DNA of 16,550 nt from JAHJTW01 sp964545545. GTDB taxonomy: Bacteria; Krumholzibacteriota; Krumholzibacteriia; LZORAL124-64-63. Location: contig CAZJGK010000070.1 in NCBI GenBank assembly GCA_964545545.1, forward strand, positions 1-16,550. Reading direction: 5' to 3'. The notes under the pieces are model-generated. The model ran no database searches and was not told where the DNA came from. It saw nothing but the letters and a program-made list of their open reading frames with translations. The position numbers and the translations under genes are program-made. The first letter of the stretch is position 1, and every line of letters starts with the position of its first letter. Of the stretch, positions 1 to 8,113 are shown in pieces.

Positions 1-38
1 ACCGAACCCTGACCCAGGATATTTACAGGAGGATCATC

Positions 39-1199
39 ATGTTTGAGTTCCGGCGCCTTGTTCCTGTTCTCGCCCTGTTGCTGATCGTGGCTTGCCTTTC
101 GCCTGCTTTCGGGGCCACCGACGGGCTCCAGCGGGATTTCACCTTTTCCGGGTCCACCCTCACGGTCATCAACATGATTGGCCACATCGAGGTTGTGCCC
201 GCCACGGGAACGGATTTCCAGGTAACTGCCTGGATCAAAGGTGATGACGCGGAAGAAAACCTGCTGAAGTTCACGCAAAACAGCGGTGATGAATCCACGC
301 TGCTGGTCCAGTTTCCGGTGGAGGATCATCAGGAATATGTTTATCCCGAGCTGGGTAAAGGGGGCCGGACGACCATTACCTACCGCGATGATGAGTCCAA
401 GCATGAGCCCTGGTTGAAACGCCTCCTGGCAGGATTGACATCCAAGCGGGTGACGGTGCGCGGGCGGGGCGAGGGCCTTGAAGTCTGGGCGGACCTCACG
501 ATTTCCGTGCCTGCGGGCGGCAATTTGAAGGTGATAGAGCGTGTGGGGGAAATTTCGGCCCGGGATATCGAAGGGAATCTGGATCTGGACACCAGCAGCG
601 GCGCCATCAGGGCCCGGGACATTCGCGGCAACCTGATTGCCGATACCGGCAGCGGATCCGTCGAAGCCAGCGGCATCAAGGGTGAGGTGGTCATCGATAC
701 CGGCAGCGGATCGGTGACGGCGGTCGATGTCGACGGGCCCCGTCTTGATGCGGACACGGGCAGCGGGTCGGTTGATTTGAAGAGGATAAACGCCCATAAA
801 ATCCATGTGGACACCGGTAGCGGTGGCGTTCGCATCGAGCAGGCCAAGTGTGTCAAGCTGGCGGTCGATACCGGCAGCGGTGAGGTGAAGGCCCGGGGCA
901 TCAGCGCGGATCGCGCCGTCATCGACACCGGCAGCGGTTCGGTGGACCTGGACCTGGATCACATGGGGGAGGGCCGTTTCGAGGTGGATACCGGTTCCGG
1001 GGGTATCAACCTAATGCTGCCGGCGGACGCCTCGGCCCGTATCGTTGCCGATACCAACAACGGGGGCGTTGTCTGCAAGGTGGAGGGCGCAAAGATTCTG
1101 CGCAAGGAACGCAACGAGATGGAGATCGCCATCGGTGGCGGCAAGGCCCAGGTTTCCCTGGATGCAGGCAGTGGAGCGATCAGGATTGCGACGCGCTGA
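39..1199 (+). CDS. Exported DUF4097-type beta-strand repeat protein
   Basis: A 386-residue protein of the putative-adhesin/DUF4097 type. Such proteins fold as stacked short beta strands; their role is generally unknown, so none is assigned here. The ATG follows a strong AGGAGG-type ribosome site a few bases upstream. Residues 1-26 are an export signal with a long hydrophobic core. LIVAC (about residues 15-19) resembles a lipobox, while AFGA just after could be a signal peptidase I site, so lipoprotein versus soluble secreted form is undecided. From residue 184 to 379 a unit built on D-T-G-S-G recurs about ten times (seven exact DTGSG plus DTSSG, DTNNG and DAGSG), spaced roughly 18-24 residues apart. 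Its last 20 bases overlap the end of the opposite-strand methyltransferase. Family call from repeat pattern and signal: fairly sure. Surface location: inferred. Confidence 0.82.
   Translation: MFEFRRLVPVLALLLIVACLSPAFGATDGLQRDFTFSGSTLTVINMIGHIEVVPATGTDFQVTAWIKGDDAEENLLKFTQNSGDESTLLVQFPVEDHQEYVYPELGKGGRTTITYRDDESKHEPWLKRLLAGLTSKRVTVRGRGEGLEVWADLTISVPAGGNLKVIERVGEISARDIEGNLDLDTSSGAIRARDIRGNLIADTGSGSVEASGIKGEVVIDTGSGSVTAVDVDGPRLDADTGSGSVDLKRINAHKIHVDTGSGGVRIEQAKCVKLAVDTGSGEVKARGISADRAVIDTGSGSVDLDLDHMGEGRFEVDTGSGGINLMLPADASARIVADTNNGGVVCKVEGAKILRKERNEMEIAIGGGKAQVSLDAGSGAIRIATR
588..1175 (+). repeat. Tandem DTGSG-type coding repeats
   Basis: The coding sequence contains about ten diverged copies of a unit centred on Asp-Thr-Gly-Ser-Gly. 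Some units are nearly identical in DNA: an 18-bp string beginning CGATACCGGCAGCGG occurs at 641-658 and again at 695-712, exactly 54 bp (18 codons) apart, and shorter matches recur downstream. The in-frame spacing suggests growth by unit duplication. Such a tract could also collapse or expand in short-read assembly. Confidence 0.85.
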
Positions 1200-2013
1200 G
1201 GGTGCGCGGATCGACCCCGAGAATTTCCAGTTGATAGGGGAGCGTGCGACCGGCCAGGTCATGGCCCCGGCTGTCGCAGCCGGCGATGCGCCGCAGGTTC
1301 GAACGGTCCAGAACCCCGAGCCATTGCTCCTGGTCATAAGTACGGAGCCGGTAGCGATGATCCAGGTGCATGGTCCGGTTGGGGGTGGTGATTGTCAGAT
1401 GACTGAGGACGGTCTCCGTTCTTTGTCGCCGGGTGCCCGGTTCGGGCGGCAGGTAGTTCACCAGCTGGCTGACGCGGCATCTTCCCCTCGCCGCCTCCCA
1501 CAGATCTTCTTCCGGTTCCAGCCACCGGTAGTCGAGCAGGCTGATCCCCACCACGTAGAGGCCGCGTGGTTTCAAGAGGCCGGCCATCTGGTTCAGGTGG
1601 GCGATTGTCTCCAGATCGGATTCCAGGTGGCGAATGGTGTTGACGGGATTGAGCGCCAGATCCACCGAACCGGCGGCGACACCTTTCTGCTGGGCCGTCT
1701 CCAGGAAAGCGGTCATTTCCGCCTGAAACAAGTTGGCCCTTTCCAGACCCTTATGCCCGCGGGCATAGGCGAGCATCCGGGCGTCGCGGTCAAATCCCGC
1801 CACCCGGTATCCACGGCGGGCGGCAAGCTTCAGGTACCGGCCCGTTCCGCAGGCGGGCTCGAACCAAAGACGTTTTGCCGGCATCGGGCCACGGGCGTGC
1901 CGGCGCTCGATGCGGACAAAGGCCTCCACCTCGGCCCGGGTGCCGGGCGCGTTGAGAATGTCGTAGATGGCCGGTTCGGGATAGAGGCCCGACGGCGGTG
2001 ATTCCCTGGTCAT
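1180..2013 (-). CDS. Class I SAM-dependent methyltransferase
   Basis: A 277-residue cytosolic protein. Motif I is clear at residues 50-60 (W-F-E-P-A-C-G-T-G-R-Y). It is followed by the acidic residue ending strand 2 (Asp75 in F-D-R-D), a motif IV-like segment near residues 118-130 (D-L-A-L-N-P-V-N-T-I-R-H-L) and a post-motif LLKPRGLYVVGI strand at 146-157. This order is that of the Methyltransf_11/25 superfamily. The acceptor cannot be told from sequence. The ATG at 2013 is preceded on the minus strand by GGGAG at good spacing. The gene points away from the tricorn-like gene across a 143-bp intergenic region in which I found no convincing promoter. It converges on the DUF4097 gene with a 20-bp overlap. 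No neighbour explains its substrate. Confidence 0.85.
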   Translation of the reverse strand: MTRESPPSGLYPEPAIYDILNAPGTRAEVEAFVRIERRHARGPMPAKRLWFEPACGTGRYLKLAARRGYRVAGFDRDARMLAYARGHKGLERANLFQAEMTAFLETAQQKGVAAGSVDLALNPVNTIRHLESDLETIAHLNQMAGLLKPRGLYVVGISLLDYRWLEPEEDLWEAARGRCRVSQLVNYLPPEPGTRRQRTETVLSHLTITTPNRTMHLDHRYRLRTYDQEQWLGVLDRSNLRRIAGCDSRGHDLAGRTLPYQLEILGVDPRTLSASQS

Positions 2014-2156
2014 GGTTACTCCCGTCCCCGGAAAACTTGCCTCTTATTCAGGATGGGTGCAACATTTCACCCGGGAATCCGCATCAAACCAGAGGTGCTG
2101 ATTTGCGGTTTCCATGTCCGGCTTCTGCTCTTCCACCCCACGAGGGAGGTTTCGTT

Positions 2157-5100
2157 GTGAATCGCTTGCGTTTTGTCCTTGTCATGTTTGTCCTGCTGGG
2201 ACTGGCGGCGACCGTTGCCGCCGAGCCCGCCGTTGATCCCTCTCCCGGTTATGTCATGCGTTACGCCGATATCGGGCACGGCCAGATCGTTTTCACTTAC
2301 GAAGATGATTTGTGGCTGGTTCCCGCAGCCGGAGGGGACGCGCAGCGTATCACGAGCAATCCAGGTCTGGAACTGGGAGCCAAGATCTCCCCCGACGGGA
2401 CCATGGTCGCCTTCACGGGCAACTACGACGGAGGGATGGATGTCTACGTGATGGACCTCCCGGCGGGAGTGCCCCATCGGCTGACGTATCATCCTGCGGC
2501 CGACCTGGTGACCGGATGGTGTCCCGACGGCAAGGGGGTACTCTTTTCTTCCAACCGTGAAGCGCCCGCATTCGCCAGCGAACTCTACCGGGTTTCCCTG
2601 GACGGAGGGCTGCCGACCAAGCTGCCGGTGGACCGGGGATCCCTGGCCTCGATGGCCCCGGATAAGAGCGGCCTGGCCTACAACCGCTACGGACGCCAGG
2701 TGCGGACCTGGAAACGCTACCAGGGCGGCAATGCCCAGGATATCTGGGTGAAGGATTTCAAGAGCGGGGACATCAAACGTATCACCGACTGGTCCGGAAG
2801 CGACCAGTTCCCCATGTGGGCGCCGGACGGCAACATCTACTTTGCCAGCGATCGGCAGGACGGCACCCTGAACATCTATGGTTACGACCTCGCCACCGGC
2901 AAGACCCGTCGCCTGACGTTTTTCAAGGATTACGACGTGAAATATCCAAGTCTGGGGGACGACAAGATCGTTTTCCAGCACGGCCCGGGCTTGAGCGTGC
3001 TGGATGTGACCAGCGGTAAAGTGGCGCCCGTGCCCATCACGATTCCTTCGGACCGGAGGCTCGTGCGGACCGAACTGGTCAACCCCGAACCCAGCACCGG
3101 AGCCTTCGGCCTGTCCCCGGCCGGTGAGCGCGCCCTGATCGAGGCCCGCGGCGAGATCCTCAACCTGCCCACCGACGAAGGCGATCCCCTGAATCTGACC
3201 CGCACGCCGGGCAGTCGGGAACGCGATGCGATCTGGAGTCCCGACGGACGCTGGGTGGCCATGGTGTCGGACCGCACGGGCGAGGAACAGATCTACCTGG
3301 TCGACCAGCATGGACGCCGGGAATGGCGGCAGCTGACCGACGGCAATTTCGGCCATATTCTGCAGCCGGTGTGGTCGCCCGACAGCAAGTCGCTGCTGTT
3401 CGCCGACAAGTTCATGAAGCTGCACCTGGTCAAGGCGGATTCCGGCGAGATCCATGAAATCGCCCACAGCGATTACGACGACGCCTGGGAGCGGTGGGGC
3501 ATCCAGGATTATGTCTGGTCGCCGGACAGCCGCTGGGTTGCCTACACGGCCCAGACCGCGAACATGAACGAGGCCATCTGGCTGCACGACACCACCTCGG
3601 GCAAGAACACGAAACTGACCGACGACATGACCGAGGACTGGTCGCCGTCGTTCTCCCGTGACGGCCGCTACCTGTACTTCCTGTCCAGCCGCACGTTCAA
3701 TCCCATCATGGGTCGGCAGGACCAGAACCACATCTTCTTGAAAACAGCCCTGCCCTACATTGTTCTGCTCCAGGACGGCCAGCGGTCTCCCTTCTACAAG
3801 GAGGACACCGAGGTGGCCGTGGCCGACGACAAGGCCGACAAGGACAAGGACAAGAAGAAGGACAAGAAGAGCAAGAAGGACGGCAAGGACGACGCCACGG
3901 TGATCGACCTGGCCGGGATCGGCAACCGGATCCTGGCCTGCGAGGATGTCGAGCCCGGCAACTATTTCCGTCTGGAGGCCGTCGACGGCGGCTTCATCAT
4001 GCTGCGCAAGGACGAGCCCGAGTTCACCAAGTACCAGAACGTGAACGACGACACCGGCGGCGAGCTGGACCTGGTGGGATTCAAACTCGAGGACGCGAAG
4101 CTCGAGAAGCAGATTTCGGGTATCGCCAATTTCCATTTGAGCGCCGACGGCAAGCATCTGATCTATCGCGCCGGAAATAAATACGGCATGGTGGACGCGG
4201 GCAAGGAGGCCAAGGTAGGTGACGGCTCCATCAAGTTGGACACCCTCAAATTGACCGTGGACCGGATGCAGGAATTTCCCCAGATCTTCCGCGAGGCCTG
4301 GCGCATTCAGCGTAACTGGTTCTACGATAAAAATATGCAGGGCACCGACTGGCCGGCCATGTATGAGAAGTACGCCCCGTTCGTTGCCGGCTGCGGCGCA
4401 CGCGGCGACTTGAATTACCTGATCGGGGAGATGATCGCCGAGTTGAACATCGGTCACACCTACATTTTTGGGGGTGATTTCGAAAATACGGGCGCCCAAA
4501 TCTCCACCGGTATGCTGGGATGCGGTTTCAGCGCCGACAAAGGCAAGGACCACTACCGGATCAAGGATATCGTGCCCGGAGTCTCCTGGGATTCCCGCTA
4601 CTGGTCGCCCCTGCAGGAACCCGGCGTGGATGTTCACAGCGGGGACTATCTCATCGCCATTGACGGCGAGGATGTTCTGGTTGGGGACAACCCGTACGCC
4701 CACCTGCAGGACCGGGCCGCCAAGATGGTGACCTTGACCCTCAGCAACAGTGATTCCGGCAAGGACGCGCGTGAGGTCCGCCTCAAGACCCTGCGCAGCG
4801 AACGGGGGCTGCGTTACCGCGCGTGGGTGGACGCCAACCGGAAACATGTGGATGAGTTGAGCGGTGGCAAGGTGGCCTACCTCCACATGCCCGATATGGG
4901 CGAGCGGGGTCTGGTCGAGTTTGGCCGTTCCTATTATCCCCAGACCGACAAGCAGGCCATGATCTTCGACGACCGCTACAACGGCGGGGGATTCGTGGGA
5001 GATATGGTCATCGATCGCCTGGAACGCCAGTTGTGGGCCATCACCCAGCCCCGCGAGGGGAAGAGCGGGCGCAATCCCGAACGGGTATTCCATGGTCCGC

Positions 5101-5501
5101 TGGTGGTGCTGATCAACGGGGACACCTACAGCAACGGGGAATTCTTCGCGGAGGCCGTCAAGCGCAAGGGCCTGGCGACCCTCATCGGGGAACGGACCTG
5201 GGGCGGCGCCACGGGCATCGAGCCCCACGAGGATCTGGTTGACGGCGGCGGGACAACCCCCCCTCAGTTCGGCCTGTACGGTCTGGACGGCACCTGGCCC
5301 ATCGAAGGTTGGGGCGTGGTGCCGGACATCGTGGTGGTCAACGCACCCGCCGATGTCGTGGCCGGCCATGACGCCCAGCTCGACAGGGCCGTGACTTACC
5401 TGTTGCAGCAGTTGAAGGATAATCCCGGCAAGTGGACCATCCCTCCGACGCCGAAATATCCGGTGAAGGCCAAGCCTCACATGAGCGGGGGCAGAAAGTA
5501 A
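2157..5501 (+). CDS. Tricorn-like serine protease (peptidase family S41), exported
   Basis: A 1114-residue homologue of tricorn protease. The GTG start at 2157 is chosen because GGGAGG lies about 6 nt upstream and a signal peptide begins there (MNRLRFVLVMFVLLGLAATVAA), pointing to the periplasm; the frame is open further upstream without such support. After the signal come TolB/WD40-like beta-propeller repeats (about 30-720, many SPDG/SPDS turns), interrupted at about 557-579 by a very Lys/Asp-rich linker, then a PDZ-like segment (about 790-890) and the S41 catalytic region. Likely catalytic residues are His767 (in I-G-H-T-Y), Ser992 (Y-S-N-G-E) and Glu1050 (P-I-E-G-W). Their offsets from archaeal tricorn His746, Ser965 and Glu1023 (+21, +27, +27) are consistent. 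The residue before the histidine is Gly, where tricorn has Ser745. Probable role: processive oligopeptide breakdown, inferred from the family. Confidence 0.9.
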   Translation: MNRLRFVLVMFVLLGLAATVAAEPAVDPSPGYVMRYADIGHGQIVFTYEDDLWLVPAAGGDAQRITSNPGLELGAKISPDGTMVAFTGNYDGGMDVYVMDLPAGVPHRLTYHPAADLVTGWCPDGKGVLFSSNREAPAFASELYRVSLDGGLPTKLPVDRGSLASMAPDKSGLAYNRYGRQVRTWKRYQGGNAQDIWVKDFKSGDIKRITDWSGSDQFPMWAPDGNIYFASDRQDGTLNIYGYDLATGKTRRLTFFKDYDVKYPSLGDDKIVFQHGPGLSVLDVTSGKVAPVPITIPSDRRLVRTELVNPEPSTGAFGLSPAGERALIEARGEILNLPTDEGDPLNLTRTPGSRERDAIWSPDGRWVAMVSDRTGEEQIYLVDQHGRREWRQLTDGNFGHILQPVWSPDSKSLLFADKFMKLHLVKADSGEIHEIAHSDYDDAWERWGIQDYVWSPDSRWVAYTAQTANMNEAIWLHDTTSGKNTKLTDDMTEDWSPSFSRDGRYLYFLSSRTFNPIMGRQDQNHIFLKTALPYIVLLQDGQRSPFYKEDTEVAVADDKADKDKDKKKDKKSKKDGKDDATVIDLAGIGNRILACEDVEPGNYFRLEAVDGGFIMLRKDEPEFTKYQNVNDDTGGELDLVGFKLEDAKLEKQISGIANFHLSADGKHLIYRAGNKYGMVDAGKEAKVGDGSIKLDTLKLTVDRMQEFPQIFREAWRIQRNWFYDKNMQGTDWPAMYEKYAPFVAGCGARGDLNYLIGEMIAELNIGHTYIFGGDFENTGAQISTGMLGCGFSADKGKDHYRIKDIVPGVSWDSRYWSPLQEPGVDVHSGDYLIAIDGEDVLVGDNPYAHLQDRAAKMVTLTLSNSDSGKDAREVRLKTLRSERGLRYRAWVDANRKHVDELSGGKVAYLHMPDMGERGLVEFGRSYYPQTDKQAMIFDDRYNGGGFVGDMVIDRLERQLWAITQPREGKSGRNPERVFHGPLVVLINGDTYSNGEFFAEAVKRKGLATLIGERTWGGATGIEPHEDLVDGGGTTPPQFGLYGLDGTWPIEGWGVVPDIVVVNAPADVVAGHDAQLDRAVTYLLQQLKDNPGKWTIPPTPKYPVKAKPHMSGGRK

Positions 5502-5548
5502 CCGGCTGAACCTCGGCTGCGGGGTCCTTTTCCCGGTTTGATGGGACG

Positions 5549-5577
5549 ACGGCCCGCAACATCATGTTGCGGGCCGT
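5549..5577. terminator. Perfect 13-bp hairpin between convergent genes
   Basis: ACGGCCCGCAACA and TGTTGCGGGCCGT form a perfect 13-bp stem around a 3-nt loop. It lies 47 bp after the tricorn-like gene and before the end of the oppositely oriented regulator. Neither side has a U-tract, so it is not a textbook intrinsic terminator. It could work on both strands as a transcription barrier or as an RNA 3'-end stabiliser. Confidence 0.6.
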
Positions 5578-5619
5578 TCAAGCATCGTCAGGCCGGAAAA
5601 ACGGCAACAAGCACGAGGA

Positions 5620-5640
5620 TTGATCAGCTTCCCTGATCAA
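5620..5640 (-). terminator. Hairpin overlapping the regulator stop codon
   Basis: TTGATCAG (5620-5627) and CTGATCAA (5633-5640) are 8-bp inverted arms separated by 5 nt. The stop codon of the minus-strand regulator (5624-5626) lies in one arm. No clean T-tract follows. It may be part of the 3' end of the regulator transcript together with the larger hairpin at 5549-5577. Confidence 0.4.
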
Positions 5641-8113
5641 ACCCGGGGCTCAACTGTTCCAGCCAACGGTAAAGAGTGATCCGTGAAATCCCCAGGTTTC
5701 GCGCCACCTGGGCCTTGTTTCCGCCCGCCCGTTCGAGCAGGGCGTTCAGGGAGGTCCAGGTCATTCCCGATTGATGGTCGCGGGTATCCGCCGCGGCCCG
5801 GGATTCCTTTTCCTCCAGCAACTCCAGCGTTCCTCCACCGGGAGTATTCCTGCTGCGCAAGCGGAAGGGGCGACCGAGATCGCGGTTCAGCCAGACCTGT
5901 TGCGCCACGGCTTCCAGCTCGGCGGTGTTGCCGGGCCAGTGGTGTTCGGTCAGGGCTTCGATGCCCGGCAGATCGAGCAGATCCCGGGCGGTCAAGGTGG
6001 ATCCGTTCAAGCGGGTCAGGAAGTGGTCGAGCAAAGGCACGACGTCTTCCGTGCGGCGGCGCAGTGGTGGCACCTGAACCGACATCTGCTTGAGCCGGAA
6101 GTACAGGTCCTGGCGGAAGAATCCCTTGTCGGCAAGACTGGCCAGATCCGTCTCGGCGGTGGCCAGAATGCGCACATTGGCCTGGTGTTCGCGCGCGTCG
6201 CCGACGGGGCGGTAGATGCCTTCCTGGATCAGGCGCAGAACCGTGCCCTGCAATTCCCTGGGCAGATCCTCGATGCCCTGCAACAACAGGGTGCCGTCCT
6301 CGGCTTGAGCGACGAGTCCGGGCAGACTGCGTTTCACATGGGGCGTCGCTCCGGCGGCAACGCCGAAGATCTCCCGGGCCAAGACCTCAGGCGCGGCCGC
6401 AGCGCAGTTGATCTGGATCAGCGGCGCGGAACCGCGGGGACTCGTCTCGTGGATGCGGCGGGCGAGTAGCTCCTTGCCCGAACCGTTTTCCCCCTGCAAC
6501 AGGACGGGATTCTTGTAGCGGGAAAATCCATCGCAACGCTGGAGCACTTGCCGGAAAAGAGGGGAAACAGCCACCACCCGGGTGGCGGGCACCCGGCGTG
6601 AAGAAAAACTGGGCTGGAGCGGAGGCGGACTCGACCGCATTTGCCGGCGGCGGGAAATCTGTTCGATCAGTTCAGGGATTTCACGGCTCAGCAGCGTGGT
6701 CTCCAGTTCCTGCAGGAGCTGTTGCGCTTGCAGCGCCGCTATCCAGGCGGATTCCAGGGCCTTGGCGGTGACGGGCCCAAAGTTGCCCGTATCGATTCGC
6801 CGCAACAGGGTGCGTGCCAACTGCCAGGCGCTGAGCATGGCCTCGTGACGGGCTCGCATGCCCAGCAAAGTCACCAGCGACTGCTCCAGGTGTTCACAGG
6901 CCAGTTTCCACCGGCCCAGGTTGGCGGCATTGACGCCCAGGCAGCGGTGGATTATGGCGATTTCAAAGCGGTCGTCCACGGCGCGGCCGATCTCCAGGGC
7001 CTCGTTCAAGATCGCCTGGGCGTCGGGATGGTTGCCTTCCATGTCGAGGCATTCGCCCTGGCGACGCTTGAGCTCCATGACCAGATCTCCCCGCGGAGCC
7101 AGGCTGCGGGCCACGCCGAGGGCCCGCTGGTAGTAACGGCGGGCTTCGGAGGGGTTGCCCTCGTCGCGGAAGACATCACCCAGGAATTCCAGGCTGAGGG
7201 CTTCTTCGCGGGACAAGCTCTGGCCGGTGGCCAGGGAATAGGCCTCAAGGAGACAGCTGCGGGCTGCGAGGTTGTCGCCTTCCAGGCGCAAGACGTTGCC
7301 CAGGGCGATGCGGGCGCGGCAGACCATGTCGGGGTGTTCTGCCACGAGATCCAGCTCGCGATTGAGCAACTCTTCGCACACCGTGTAATCACCCTGTTTG
7401 TAACAAACGATGGCCAGATTCTGGTAGGTCTGGGCCATGCGCAGGGGGGCGCCCAGTTCCTCATGGATCGCCAGACTTTTTTCAAACCAGCGCCGGGATT
7501 CTTCCAGCCTACCGGCCGAGAGGTGGGACCAACCCAGGAAGTTTCCGGCCACGGCGGCCCGCTCCGGTTCGTCAAGCACGGTGAAGGCGGCATGGGCGAA
7601 TTCCACGTTTCCTATGGAATCCTTGGGGTTGCCCAGCCAGCGCTGGGCTGCGCCCAGGATCAGCCGCAATTCGGCATGCAGGGGATCGGCATGATTGGTG
7701 ATCACATTCAACAAGGCCGAGGCCGCATCCTGGACGGGGCCATACTCCTCGTCAAAGAGCATCAGGTGCAGTTCGGCGACCTGAAGACCGGGATGCAAAA
7801 GACTGATCCAACCGCGGCCCCGGGCCATGTCCAGAAACAGCCGGCAATCGGAGTGGCTCTTCAGATCGATCAGGCAACGCGCTTTCAACACGACAGCCTG
7901 TTCCAGATCGATGTTGGCCTCGGTCGACGGGATCCTGCGGTCGGTCGGCAACAGGGCGTCGAGAATTTCCAGGGCCTGTGCCGGTTTTCCCGTGCGCGCC
8001 CATTCCATAGCCTCGGCAAGCGGGCCTGGTCGGCCTTTGTGGGTGGCCGCGGGGGTCGCCACGGGGTCAGGGGAGCGGGCGGCGCCCTGGGAAATGTTGC
8101 CGTCAGCGCGCAT
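5624..8113 (-). CDS. TPR / degenerate NtrC-type AAA+ / Fis-HTH transcriptional regulator
   Basis: An 829-residue regulator. The ATG at 8113 is chosen because GGGAGGGGGG lies 7 nt upstream; the frame opens 13 codons earlier without a comparable site. Residues about 30-480 are helical TPR repeats. An enhancer-binding-protein-type AAA+ domain follows (about 510-760), then a Fis-like helix-turn-helix at 788-821. Walker A is intact (G541-E-N-G-S-G-K547-E), as is the FRQDLYFRL arginine-finger region. In the slot for GAFTGA, residues 588-593 read GATPHV. The Walker B slot reads L-L-L-Q612-G613 rather than L-F-L-D-E. The sensor II WPGNxREL reads WPGNTAEL (Ala731). The domain probably still binds ATP, but sigma54 contact and ATP hydrolysis are doubtful, so it may act without sigma54. 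It overlaps by 11 nt the upstream secreted-protein gene, which suggests translational coupling. Confidence 0.85.
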   Translation of the reverse strand: MRADGNISQGAARSPDPVATPAATHKGRPGPLAEAMEWARTGKPAQALEILDALLPTDRRIPSTEANIDLEQAVVLKARCLIDLKSHSDCRLFLDMARGRGWISLLHPGLQVAELHLMLFDEEYGPVQDAASALLNVITNHADPLHAELRLILGAAQRWLGNPKDSIGNVEFAHAAFTVLDEPERAAVAGNFLGWSHLSAGRLEESRRWFEKSLAIHEELGAPLRMAQTYQNLAIVCYKQGDYTVCEELLNRELDLVAEHPDMVCRARIALGNVLRLEGDNLAARSCLLEAYSLATGQSLSREEALSLEFLGDVFRDEGNPSEARRYYQRALGVARSLAPRGDLVMELKRRQGECLDMEGNHPDAQAILNEALEIGRAVDDRFEIAIIHRCLGVNAANLGRWKLACEHLEQSLVTLLGMRARHEAMLSAWQLARTLLRRIDTGNFGPVTAKALESAWIAALQAQQLLQELETTLLSREIPELIEQISRRRQMRSSPPPLQPSFSSRRVPATRVVAVSPLFRQVLQRCDGFSRYKNPVLLQGENGSGKELLARRIHETSPRGSAPLIQINCAAAAPEVLAREIFGVAAGATPHVKRSLPGLVAQAEDGTLLLQGIEDLPRELQGTVLRLIQEGIYRPVGDAREHQANVRILATAETDLASLADKGFFRQDLYFRLKQMSVQVPPLRRRTEDVVPLLDHFLTRLNGSTLTARDLLDLPGIEALTEHHWPGNTAELEAVAQQVWLNRDLGRPFRLRSRNTPGGGTLELLEEKESRAAADTRDHQSGMTWTSLNALLERAGGNKAQVARNLGISRITLYRWLEQLSPGFDQGS

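Noticed and set aside
2038..2066. TTGCCT...CAACAT as a promoter for the tricorn-like gene
   Set aside because: The -10 matches only 3 of 6 positions, so it is not supported.
2067..5480. Very long minus-strand open frame opposite the tricorn-like gene
   Set aside because: It is an antisense shadow of a GC-rich gene: no ribosome site, no domain, biased composition, whereas the plus frame has signal peptide, motifs and catalytic residues.
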